This document shows, piece after piece, positions 1 through 6,300 of a DNA stretch of 7,250 nt (positions are counted from its first letter, which is position 1; every line of letters begins with the position of its first letter). A program made the position numbers and the translations under genes. The DNA comes from an uncultured Ruminococcus sp. (GTDB taxonomy: Bacteria > Bacillota > Clostridia > Oscillospirales > Acutalibacteraceae): the NCBI GenBank assembly GCA_902803125.1, contig CADCOZ010000231.1:1-7250 (forward strand), read 5' to 3'. The notes beneath the pieces were generated by a model that did no database searches, was not told where the DNA came from, and saw nothing but the letters and a program-made list of their open reading frames with translations.

Positions 1-5
1 GAAAA

Positions 6-82
6 GGGGAGCGCGGGTGTCCGGTGGACACCTTGGCCGCAAGGCCAAAGCGCCCTGACCGAGCCGACAGGCGAGACTCCCC
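6..82. other. Compact four-way-junction-like RNA/DNA secondary structure of unknown identity
   Basis: The outer stem pairs GGGGAG (6-11) with CTCCCC (77-82). It encloses three consecutive hairpins. The first is GGTGTCC/GGACACC (16-22 with 26-32), 7 bp with a 3-nt loop. The second is TTGGCC/GGCCAA (33-38 with 43-48), 6 bp with a GCAA loop. The third is CGCCCTG/CAGGCG (51-57 with 68-73), with one bulged C. Linkers are only 0 to 4 nt. The GCAA (GNRA) loop appears only when the plus strand is read, which favours a plus-strand RNA. Read on the minus strand, the structure ends in CTCCCC followed by TTTTC at the window edge, so it could instead be the terminator of the upstream minus-strand gene. 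I do not recognise a family. The element may extend left of the window. Confidence 0.45.
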
Positions 83-84
83 CA

Positions 85-101
85 AGTAACTGCCGGTTAC
101 T
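85..101. other. Small hairpin overlapping the stop codon of the BIG2/C39 gene
   Basis: AGTAAC (85-90) and GTTACT (96-101) form a perfect 6-bp inverted repeat with a 5-nt centre. The TAA stop codon of the minus-strand gene (97-99) lies inside one arm. No T-tract follows on either strand, so it is not a classical terminator by itself. It sits directly before the larger structure at 6-82 and may act with it in 3'-end formation. Confidence 0.3.
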
Positions 102-2808
102 GAATAACAACGGCCTGAGAGAAGAGTTCCTGATAGCGGGTGCGGAACAAATCCTTATCATAGGCGGCAATATTGCCGCGGGTGGGGTCAGCCACATAAA
201 CGGTGCTGCCGCCATCGCCCAACAGCACCATACAATGCTCATTCGTGTACCATGTCACGGTTTCACCGTTGTCGGCTACCCACGAGGAAGTATAATAGCC
301 CGGCAAAAGGTCAAGGGTTGTCCAGACTAACACCGGAATCCCCTGCTTGGTGAAGTTAAACAGGTCGTCAAAGTCCATCTCCTTCAGCTCGGTAGCCCGC
401 AGGGAAGAATTTTGTTCCACGAGATATTTATTGGCCGCTTTCACGATGACCGGGGCATAACAGCCATAGGAATATTCATCAAACGGATCGCCGGCAAACG
501 CTACACGGAAATCGGTCAGCCATGCATAACCTTTGTCCAGATATTTATCTGCCATGACTTCCTTCTTGACAGGATAGCCGTAGTAATTCAGCACCATCGT
601 CAAGGCGGTAATCTCACAGCCGGTCGGGAGTTCGGGATTCTGCGAAATCGCCGTAAAGTGGGTGTTCAGCGGAACATTATTGCTCAGATCCTGCCGCAGA
701 ACAGCAGTATCATTCGTTACCGTGATTTCACAAACTGCCTTGGCACCGCCGTAAGCCGTGACGGTAATATAGGCCTTGCCTACACTGACAGCCTTGACCT
801 GACCGCCGGTGCTGACCGTGGCCACTGCCGAATTGGTGGAAGTATAGGTTACACTGACCGGCGTTTCATCGGACTTGAAATAATACTGGAGCTGAAAACT
901 CTGTCCGGGACACATCGCCTTTTTCTTGACATAGCAGTAGACAGCCGTTGTTTTTTTGGCTACCTTGACAGTACAAACCGCCGTTTTGCCGCTGGCAGTG
1001 GTGACACGAACGGTTGTGGAGCCTGCACCGACACCTTTGACCAATCCCTTGCTGTCCACGGTACAGACAGCGGTATCGTCACTGCGGTAAGTCAGTGAAG
1101 TACCTGCGGACGGATTGGTCACCACCGCTTCAAGCTGTTCGGTTTCTCCCACAAGCAGGGACACCACAGATGTTTTGAAGTCCACGGTCTCCTGAAGGTT
1201 TTTGACGGTCACGACACACTGCGCTTTCACGTTATTGTAAGTATAAACCGTAATCACGGCTGTTCCTGTACCTTTGGCGGTAATATTGCCGCTGGCATCC
1301 ACAGAAGCCACCGCACTGTTACTCGATACAAACCGCCGCTGACGGGAAGCGTGTTGTCCGTCAATATGCGTATTCAGCCGCTTGACATCACCGACATTCA
1401 TCGACAGCTGATAATCGTCCAGTGTAATGGCTGTAGGTGCCGCCTTGACCCAGACCTTCACGGAGGCAGAACGGCCACTGAAAATTCTGACTGTAATCGT
1501 GGTAACGCCGACACCCTTGCCGATAATCGTTCCGTCCTGCGCCACATCGCAGATATCGGGGTCATCGGAGAAATAACCGATAGCACGGGAAGCGGATTCT
1601 GCCGGCAAGGTTGTTTTCAGCTTATAGCTTTCCCCTACACCAATAGCCACTTCTGACGGCTCCAGCTTGACATAGGAAGGAGAGTTTTTCACCGTAATAG
1701 TGCAGGAAGCCTTCTGCCCGTCGGCGGCTGTGGCGGTAATAACGGTTGTACCAACGGCCTTGCTATAGACAAGTCCCTGTCCAATCGTGGCCACCTCCGG
1801 ACGACTGCTTGTCCATGTAACGGTATTGTCCAGCACATTGGCCGGCTGGATAATGGCCTTGAGTGCCATGCGTTCACCGCAGCCGAGTACCGCTTCCTTT
1901 TCCGATAAGGTAATGGACGCTATCTTCGGATAGACCTGCACCGTCAGCAAGGCGGTTTTCTTGTTGACCGTCACCGCCTTAATAGTCGCCCGACCGGTGC
2001 CGACAGCCGTTATTTTTCCGTTGGTATCCACCGACACAATACTGCTGTTGCTGGTTTTCCACGTCAGGGACTTGTTATCTGCATTGACCGGCCAGATAGA
2101 GGCTTTCAGCTGATGGGTTTCCCCTTGTGTCAAGGTCAGCGGGTTATCCTCCTCCAGCGTCACTTTTTCGGGCATGGTCTTGACCTGTACCACGCAGTAG
2201 CCGCAGACACCCTCTTTGGTCTTGGCATACACCATTGTCATGCCCTTTGATACCGCCGTAACCGTGCCGCTTTCAATCGTGGCTACACTCGGCGACTGTG
2301 AGAACCACTCAAATTTCTTATAGGTCGCATCTTCCGGCAGTACCTTTGCCCGCAAACGATAGGTCTGTCCGGGCGACAGGGTAATCACCGCCTGCGTCAG
2401 TGTTACCGATTCCACCGGCACAATCGCTTCTACTGTACAGCGGGTGTAAATCTGGTTATTGACCTTGGCCGTAATCGTGGCCACACCCCTTTGCAGGGCG
2501 GTCAGTTTGCCTTTGCTGTCCACAGAAATGATGTCCGGCTTGCTCGACTTATAGATAATCTTCTTGTAGACAGGCGATGCATTCAGGGTCAAATCCATGC
2601 GGTGTCCGACCGCCATCGTAACCTTTTTTTCCGCAAATTCGAATACCGTTTCTTCGGCTTCCGCTGTTTCTGTGACAGCCGCCGCCTGCACGGCTGTCAA
2701 TGGCACCACCGCCGACAAGACTATCAGCAGTACCGCCGCCAACGAAAGGAACTTTCGCCTGATACCGCCGTTTCGGCCGCTGACCGTTCTGTTTTCAAAA
2801 TTCAACAC
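97..2808 (-). CDS. Secreted BIG2-repeat protein with C-terminal C39-like cysteine peptidase domain
   Basis: This is a 903-residue exported protein. Residues about 17-42 form a signal peptide: an RRK cluster, a hydrophobic core rich in Leu, Val and Ala, then VQA-A. Residues about 56-699 hold eight BIG2 (bacterial Ig-like group 2) repeats of about 80 residues, each with motifs such as S.nsavAsVd..G.itA.g.G.atIt. Residues 700-903 match the C39-like/YvpB family: ELPTGCE carries the likely nucleophile Cys731, Gln723 lies just upstream (oxyanion hole), His858 is in NEHCMVL and Asp874 in VADPTRG, so the catalytic set is complete. No LPXTG or membrane anchor is visible, so the protein is probably released or held by its repeats. 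Start choice: GTG at 2808 has AAGGAG (2817-2822) 8 nt upstream; the in-frame GTG at 2817 overlaps that site and is unlikely. Substrate unknown; no peptide-exporting ABC transporter is adjacent, arguing against bacteriocin processing. Confidence 0.9.
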   Translation of the reverse strand: MLNFENRTVSGRNGGIRRKFLSLAAVLLIVLSAVVPLTAVQAAAVTETAEAEETVFEFAEKKVTMAVGHRMDLTLNASPVYKKIIYKSSKPDIISVDSKGKLTALQRGVATITAKVNNQIYTRCTVEAIVPVESVTLTQAVITLSPGQTYRLRAKVLPEDATYKKFEWFSQSPSVATIESGTVTAVSKGMTMVYAKTKEGVCGYCVVQVKTMPEKVTLEEDNPLTLTQGETHQLKASIWPVNADNKSLTWKTSNSSIVSVDTNGKITAVGTGRATIKAVTVNKKTALLTVQVYPKIASITLSEKEAVLGCGERMALKAIIQPANVLDNTVTWTSSRPEVATIGQGLVYSKAVGTTVITATAADGQKASCTITVKNSPSYVKLEPSEVAIGVGESYKLKTTLPAESASRAIGYFSDDPDICDVAQDGTIIGKGVGVTTITVRIFSGRSASVKVWVKAAPTAITLDDYQLSMNVGDVKRLNTHIDGQHASRQRRFVSSNSAVASVDASGNITAKGTGTAVITVYTYNNVKAQCVVTVKNLQETVDFKTSVVSLLVGETEQLEAVVTNPSAGTSLTYRSDDTAVCTVDSKGLVKGVGAGSTTVRVTTASGKTAVCTVKVAKKTTAVYCYVKKKAMCPGQSFQLQYYFKSDETPVSVTYTSTNSAVATVSTGGQVKAVSVGKAYITVTAYGGAKAVCEITVTNDTAVLRQDLSNNVPLNTHFTAISQNPELPTGCEITALTMVLNYYGYPVKKEVMADKYLDKGYAWLTDFRVAFAGDPFDEYSYGCYAPVIVKAANKYLVEQNSSLRATELKEMDFDDLFNFTKQGIPVLVWTTLDLLPGYYTSSWVADNGETVTWYTNEHCMVLLGDGGSTVYVADPTRGNIAAYDKDLFRTRYQELFSQAVVIQ

Positions 2809-2830
2809 ACCGACCACTCCTTCTTGATAA

Positions 2831-2944
2831 GAGCCTGTTTACAATTGAGTTCCTCCAAAGGTTTTATAAAATACGAATTTATTAGCCTTCACTATGATAA
2901 ACCGGAAACAGATCATCTGCGTTGCGTTTTTAAGTAAACAGGCT
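2831..2944. mobile_element. MITE-like element with 11-bp terminal inverted repeats
   Basis: AGCCTGTTTAC (2832-2842) is repeated as its exact reverse complement at 2934-2944, bounding about 113 bp of AT-richer DNA with no coding potential. TAA occurs on both outer sides (2828-2830 and 2945-2947), consistent with a 3-bp target duplication of the TNA type known for some IS5-family groups; the left end then carries one extra G (2831). A third copy of the left terminus lies in opposite orientation at 4670-4683, which argues for a repeated family. No transposase is present, so it would be a non-autonomous element or an IS remnant. It also contains a short inverted repeat, CAGAT-C-ATCTG (2909-2919). 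Family assignment is inference. Confidence 0.55.
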
Positions 2945-2945
2945 T

Positions 2946-2983
2946 AAAAAAATTGGTGTTACACTTGTCATAGCATAACACCA
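2946..2983 (-). terminator. Rho-independent terminator of the GH13 gene
   Basis: Read on the minus strand, TGGTGTTA (2983-2976) pairs perfectly with TAACACCA (2961-2954) across a 14-nt loop. One base later comes a run of seven T (complement of A at 2946-2952). It begins 13 nt after the TGA of the GH13 gene. On the plus strand the same stem is followed by five T (2984-2988), so it may also work weakly in the other direction. Its presence means the downstream BIG2/C39 gene is probably transcribed separately. Confidence 0.8.
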
Positions 2984-2996
2984 TTTTTCGATAAAA

Positions 2997-4550
2997 TCAA
3001 GTATTCATTCTTAAAACCGTCAAAGACTGCGGTTCCATCACATACTTCTTGCCGCTGACAGAAGCCTTTCCGATGGCAAAAACGGTTTCGGCCTCAAAAT
3101 CAAACGGAGCCGACTGTTCCTTGGCCGTGGGATTGACAGCAATCAGAAACTGTCCTCTTTTGAAGATAAACGGATACTGCTTTGCTTTGGCATAGACAAC
3201 TTCAAAATCGCCATCGGCCTGCAAATCCTTATGGCTGTGACGCAGGTCAATGACCTGCCGCAGGGTATTGAGGATAGAGTTCGGGTCATGTTCACACTTC
3301 TCCACGGTCACGGCGTTGTCGGACGTATCCACCGGCAAATACAGCTCTTCCGCCGGAGCCGCCGAGAACCCGCAGTTCGGACTGCTGTCCCACTGCATCG
3401 GGGTACGGGTACCGGTACGGCTGTAGCCGCCTTCCTTGCTGTTCAGGCCTTCACGGTACGGCATACCGATTTCATCCCCATAGTATAAAAACGGTACACC
3501 CGGCATCAGGAACACAAAGCTGTACGCTATCTTTGCTTCCTCAAGGGTAAACAAACGGGTCATGCGGGGCGTATCATGGTTGCAGGTGATAAAGCTGATA
3601 TAGCCCTTCCCCTTGGTACCGTCAAGGTCGTCTAAATATTCCTCTAAGAACTGGGTAATATCGCCCTTTCCGTCCTTGCCGAAAATGGCTTTGCATTCGC
3701 CGGTCTGATAGTTCTTGTCACGGAACAGACGACGGTAACCGTTATTGTCATGGTCGAGATAGAAATCACTATGGAAGCCTGCTCCGATGGATACCTTCGG
3801 GTTGCACCACTCGGAAATAATCGCCGCTTCGGGAAATTCCTTATCGAGCATTTCACGGATGTTTCGCCAAATCTTACAGGTTTCGGGCTTTTCGCCGTCC
3901 TCCCCCTTGACCAGTGAATCCGCCATATCCACCCGGAACCCGTCACAGCCCATTCTCAGCCAGAACCGCATAATGTCCTTGAGGGCTTCACGGGTGGCGA
4001 TACAGTCGGGGTCAGAGGGCTTCTTCTGCCAAGCGGGGTGCGTGATGTTATTGAAGCCGTAATTCAAAGCCGGCTGAGAGCTGAAGTAATTGACCAGATA
4101 GTTGCCGTCACGGGGTGTAATGCCGCACATCAAGCGGTACTGCGGCGGTGCCTCCCACACACAGTCTGTCCAGACATAGCGGCCACTGAAGGCGTTCGGT
4201 TCAGCCTGCTTGCTTTGGAGAAACCATTCATTCTGATCGGACGTATGTCCCGGCACCAGATCCAGCAAAATGCGGATACCCTTTTCATGTGCCAGCTTAA
4301 ACAGCCGTTTCAAGTCCTCATTGGTGCCGTAACGTTCAGCCACCTTATAGTAGTTTCTGACATCATAGCCCGCATCCATAAACGGCGAATCATACACCGG
4401 ATTGAGCCAGACGGCATTACAGCCAAGACTTTTGACGTAATCCAGCTTGGAAATGATACCGTTAATATCACCGATACCGTCCCCGTTGCTGTCGCAGAAG
4501 GTCTGCGGATAGATTTCATAAAACACAGCATCTTTTAACCACTTTGGCAT
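2997..4550 (-). CDS. GH13 alpha-amylase family glycosyl hydrolase, cytoplasmic
   Basis: A 517-residue enzyme of glycoside hydrolase family 13, acting on alpha-glucosidic bonds of malto-oligosaccharides or related sugars. There is no signal peptide, so it is intracellular. A Ca-binding-like loop DSNGDGIGD (20-28) follows YEIYPQTF. Conserved regions: DLVPGHTSD (region I, His102), QPALN (region V, 159-163), GFRVDMA (region II, nucleophile Asp208), IISEW (region III, acid/base Glu247) and CNHD (region IV, Asp326). YYGDEIGMPY and RTPMQWD are typical of the alpha-glucosidase/oligo-1,6-glucosidase side of GH13. Residues from about 430 onward form the C-terminal beta domain. Region I has Gly where Asn is usual (VPGH rather than V.NH). 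QPALN rather than QPDLN argues against confident assignment as an oligo-1,6-glucosidase, and exact specificity is open. The ATG has GGAGG (4559-4563) 8 nt upstream. No sugar transporter or regulator is adjacent. It is the only gene between its promoter and its terminator. Confidence 0.95.
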   Translation of the reverse strand: MPKWLKDAVFYEIYPQTFCDSNGDGIGDINGIISKLDYVKSLGCNAVWLNPVYDSPFMDAGYDVRNYYKVAERYGTNEDLKRLFKLAHEKGIRILLDLVPGHTSDQNEWFLQSKQAEPNAFSGRYVWTDCVWEAPPQYRLMCGITPRDGNYLVNYFSSQPALNYGFNNITHPAWQKKPSDPDCIATREALKDIMRFWLRMGCDGFRVDMADSLVKGEDGEKPETCKIWRNIREMLDKEFPEAAIISEWCNPKVSIGAGFHSDFYLDHDNNGYRRLFRDKNYQTGECKAIFGKDGKGDITQFLEEYLDDLDGTKGKGYISFITCNHDTPRMTRLFTLEEAKIAYSFVFLMPGVPFLYYGDEIGMPYREGLNSKEGGYSRTGTRTPMQWDSSPNCGFSAAPAEELYLPVDTSDNAVTVEKCEHDPNSILNTLRQVIDLRHSHKDLQADGDFEVVYAKAKQYPFIFKRGQFLIAVNPTAKEQSAPFDFEAETVFAIGKASVSGKKYVMEPQSLTVLRMNT

Positions 4551-4566
4551 GATAAAAACCTCCGAT

Positions 4567-4600
4567 TCGGATTATTTTTATGTATTATACCATAATCCGA
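4567..4600. promoter_or_regulatory. Candidate operator around the GH13 -10 box and start site
   Basis: TCGGATTAT (4567-4575) and ATAATCCGA (4592-4600) are perfect 9-bp inverted arms separated by 16 bp. The -10 box (4584-4589) and the expected start site lie between them. A second, overlapping palindrome, TCCGA-T-TCGGA (4561-4571), adds another copy of the TCCGA half-site and touches the ribosome binding site. A repressor bound here would block transcription. No regulator gene is in the window, and the arms do not match a consensus I can name. Confidence 0.45.
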
Positions 4601-4612
4601 CGGGATTAGCAA
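4584..4612 (-). promoter_or_regulatory. Sigma-A-type promoter with extended -10 for the GH13 gene
   Basis: On the minus strand, TTGCTA (4612-4607) is followed after exactly 17 nt by a perfect TATAAT (4589-4584) preceded by TGG, which gives an extended -10. Transcription should start near 4577, leaving a leader of about 27 nt that includes the GGAGG ribosome binding site. This is a sequence match only; activity is inferred. Confidence 0.75.
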
Positions 4613-4669
4613 GGGATTGCAAAGAGATTTGCCAAAAATCACCGCCGCCTGCATCGGACGCACAGATAC

Positions 4670-4683
4670 TAAACAGGCTCTTA
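4670..4683. repeat. Solitary copy of the MITE-like terminus
   Basis: This 14-bp sequence is the exact reverse complement of 2828-2841, the left end of the element at 2831-2944. It shares TAAACAGGCT with that element's right end. Sequence on either side is not similar to the other copies, and no partner end is visible nearby. It could be the remnant of a second insertion, or, with 2828-2841, the other end of a unit spanning the GH13 gene. The stretch from here to 4738 is pyrimidine-rich, and I find no convincing promoter for the symporter in it. Confidence 0.45.
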
Positions 4684-4754
4684 GCTGATGCCCCTCCTTG
4701 GTTTTAATCCTCCCCCCTCCTGCATATCCTGTAGAATAGGAAGGGAGTGTCGGC

Positions 4755-6128
4755 ATGGAAGAACTTCGCACCATTAACGCACAAGTCAACGCCATTCTCT
4801 GGGGGCCGTATATGCTGCTCCTGCTCATCGGCGTTGGCTTTTTCTATACCATCAAACTGCGGGGCTTTCAGCTTTTGCATTTCGGCACTTGGTGGAAGGC
4901 CACCTTTCTGTCGCTGTTTCACCCGTCCAAAAACCGGCACAGCCGTTCGGGTATTTCTCCTTTGCAGGCGATGTCCACGGCCTTGGCGGGGTCTGTCGGC
5001 ACGGGCAATATTGTCGGCGTGGCCAATGCGATTGCCTTGGGCGGTGCGGGGGCGGTGTTTTGGATGTGGGTGGCCGCCTTGTTCGGCATGGCAACGGTCT
5101 TGGCCGAAAATGTCCTCGGCGTGAAATACCGCATACGCAAAAACGGTCACTATGCCGGCGGTCCCATGTATTATATCGAAAAGGGGCTTGGGTGTAAATG
5201 GCTGGCAGTGGTGTTTGCGGTGATTTGTACCCTATCATCGCTCGGCATGGGCAATCTGACACAGGGCAACTCCGTAGCCGGAGCGTTACGCAACGGTTTC
5301 GGCGTACCGGTCGAAATCAGCGGCGTGATACTGTCCGTTCTGGTGGGCTTTATTATTTTCGGCGGCATTCAGCGTATTGCCAAATTCACGGAAAAGTTAG
5401 TTCCCGCCATGACCGGCCTGTTTATACTGGGCGTTCTGGCGGTCATCGGCTTTCATGTTCGGGAACTGCCGAACGCCTTCGGACGTATCCTGACAGAAGC
5501 CTTTGACATTCAGGGTGTCGCCGGCGGCTTCATGGGCTACGGCATGAGCCGAGCCATCAAGTATGGCGTTTCACGGGGTGTTTTCTCGAACGAAGCCGGT
5601 CTTGGCACCTCGCCAATTGTTCATGCGGCGGCCGAAACCGATGACCCTTACCGTCAGGGAATGTGGGGCGTGTTTCAGGTGTTTATCGACACCATTGTGC
5701 TTTGTACGCTGATGGCTCTGTGCCTTCTGACCTGCGGAACAGCCAACCCCACCTTGGACGGCATCGCCCTGAGTACCTATGCCCTTTCGTCCGTATTGGG
5801 GCCGTTCGGTCATGTGTTTATGTCGCTGTCGATTATCCTGTTCGCTTTCGGGACGCTCATTTCTTGGTCATATTATGGCGAACAGTGCCTTGGCTACCTG
5901 ACCGGCGGCAAATATATCAAGGTTTACCGCCTGATTTATGCCGCTGTCACCTATATCGGTTGTGTGATGGAGCTGTCGCTGGTGTGGGAACTGTCCGATA
6001 CCCTCAACGCCCTGATGGCGATTCCAAACCTCGCCGCTCTGCTGCTGCTGTCGGGCAAGGTGCGTTATGAAGAAATGTCCCTGCCCAAACATATCCTGCA
6101 CAAACGGCACCGTTCTCTTTCCCGTTAG
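4755..6128 (+). CDS. AGCS-family sodium:alanine/glycine symporter
   Basis: A 457-residue integral membrane protein of the alanine or glycine:cation symporter family (AGCS), which takes up small neutral amino acids with Na+ (H+ in some members). Length is normal for the family and about ten hydrophobic segments are visible. Family signatures: ALAGSVGTGNIVGVANAI (76-93), the AENVLGVKYR stretch (117-126), GGPMYY (135-140), GMGNLTQGNS (164-173), SNEAGLGTSPIVHAAA (278-293) and SWSYYGEQ (370-377). The first and fifth contain Gly/Asn/Ser residues that line the substrate and sodium sites in characterised members. The ATG at 4755 is preceded by AAGGGAG (4741-4747) with a 7-nt spacer. The gene is divergent from the GH13 gene across about 200 bp and ends without an obvious terminator of its own, unless the hairpin at 6212-6263 serves. 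Whether the substrate is L-Ala, D-Ala or Gly cannot be read from sequence. Confidence 0.95.
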   Translation: MEELRTINAQVNAILWGPYMLLLLIGVGFFYTIKLRGFQLLHFGTWWKATFLSLFHPSKNRHSRSGISPLQAMSTALAGSVGTGNIVGVANAIALGGAGAVFWMWVAALFGMATVLAENVLGVKYRIRKNGHYAGGPMYYIEKGLGCKWLAVVFAVICTLSSLGMGNLTQGNSVAGALRNGFGVPVEISGVILSVLVGFIIFGGIQRIAKFTEKLVPAMTGLFILGVLAVIGFHVRELPNAFGRILTEAFDIQGVAGGFMGYGMSRAIKYGVSRGVFSNEAGLGTSPIVHAAAETDDPYRQGMWGVFQVFIDTIVLCTLMALCLLTCGTANPTLDGIALSTYALSSVLGPFGHVFMSLSIILFAFGTLISWSYYGEQCLGYLTGGKYIKVYRLIYAAVTYIGCVMELSLVWELSDTLNALMAIPNLAALLLLSGKVRYEEMSLPKHILHKRHRSLSR

Positions 6129-6165
6129 ATACATTAAATTCACAAACACTGTCTTGTCAAAACGA

Positions 6166-6194
6166 TTGACTTCACAGCTTTTTAAGCGTAAAAT
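6166..6194 (+). promoter_or_regulatory. Near-consensus sigma-A promoter for the VanY-like lipoprotein gene
   Basis: TTGACT (6166-6171) and TAAAAT (6189-6194) are spaced by exactly 17 nt; each differs from consensus at one position. Transcription would start near 6201, giving a leader of about 100 nt that carries the long hairpin at 6212-6263. A small GTCAA/TTGAC inverted repeat overlaps the -35 box. Confidence 0.75.
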
Positions 6195-6211
6195 AATAGC
6201 TGTTGTTTCAG

Positions 6212-6282
6212 CAGATTTGTGCCGGAGTCGTCCGCCTGTTTTGGCGGCGGCTGAACAAATCTGTCAACTTCTTTATTTTTTT
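6212..6282 (+). promoter_or_regulatory. Long leader hairpin, possible attenuator or symporter terminator
   Basis: CAGATTTGT (6212-6220) pairs perfectly with ACAAATCTG (6255-6263). Inside, AGTCG (6226-6230) pairs with CGGCT (6248-6252, one G-T pair). CCGCC (6232-6236) pairs with GGCGG (6243-6247) around a TGTTTT loop. This is about 19 pairs with one bulge and one internal loop. A run of seven T (6276-6282) follows, but 12 nt after the stem, which is too far for a textbook terminator. It lies between the promoter at 6166-6194 and the ribosome binding site (6285-6291), so it may control readthrough or mRNA stability, or stop transcripts coming from the symporter gene. Confidence 0.5.
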
Positions 6283-6300
6283 GCGGAAGGAATCGTTCAT

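Noticed and set aside
1..96. Resemblance to a yybP-ykoY (manganese) riboswitch, from GGGGAG at the 5' side and GGCGAGAC at the 3' side
   Set aside because: The conserved GUAGC-type continuation and the usual ACCUU ending are absent, and the plus strand leads into the 3' end of an antisense gene, not into a transporter gene.
412..1098. Long plus-strand open frame opposite the BIG2/C39 gene (likewise 1351-1656 and 2491-2937)
   Set aside because: No ribosome binding site or recognisable domain; they lie inside a clearly coding minus-strand gene with full family motifs.
2839..2856. GGAGG on the minus strand (2852-2856) inside the MITE-like element, seven bases before a TTG
   Set aside because: The TTG (2844-2842) is followed immediately by a TAA stop, so there is no gene.
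4609..4620. GCAA-GGGA-TTGC inverted repeat overlapping the GH13 -35 region, considered as a LacI/MalR-type operator
   Set aside because: Arms are only 4 bp and the centre does not fit the CG-centred operators of that family; the 9-bp repeat at 4567-4600 is a far better candidate.
4698..4737. TTGGTT and TAGAAT as a promoter for the symporter gene
   Set aside because: The spacing is 28 nt, and a start site there would fall almost on the ribosome binding site; no acceptable pair was found elsewhere in 4618-4754.
4704..5150. Minus-strand open frames overlapping the start of the symporter gene (also 4535-4828)
   Set aside because: Low-complexity Arg/Pro-type shadow translations opposite conserved transporter motifs; no supporting start signals.
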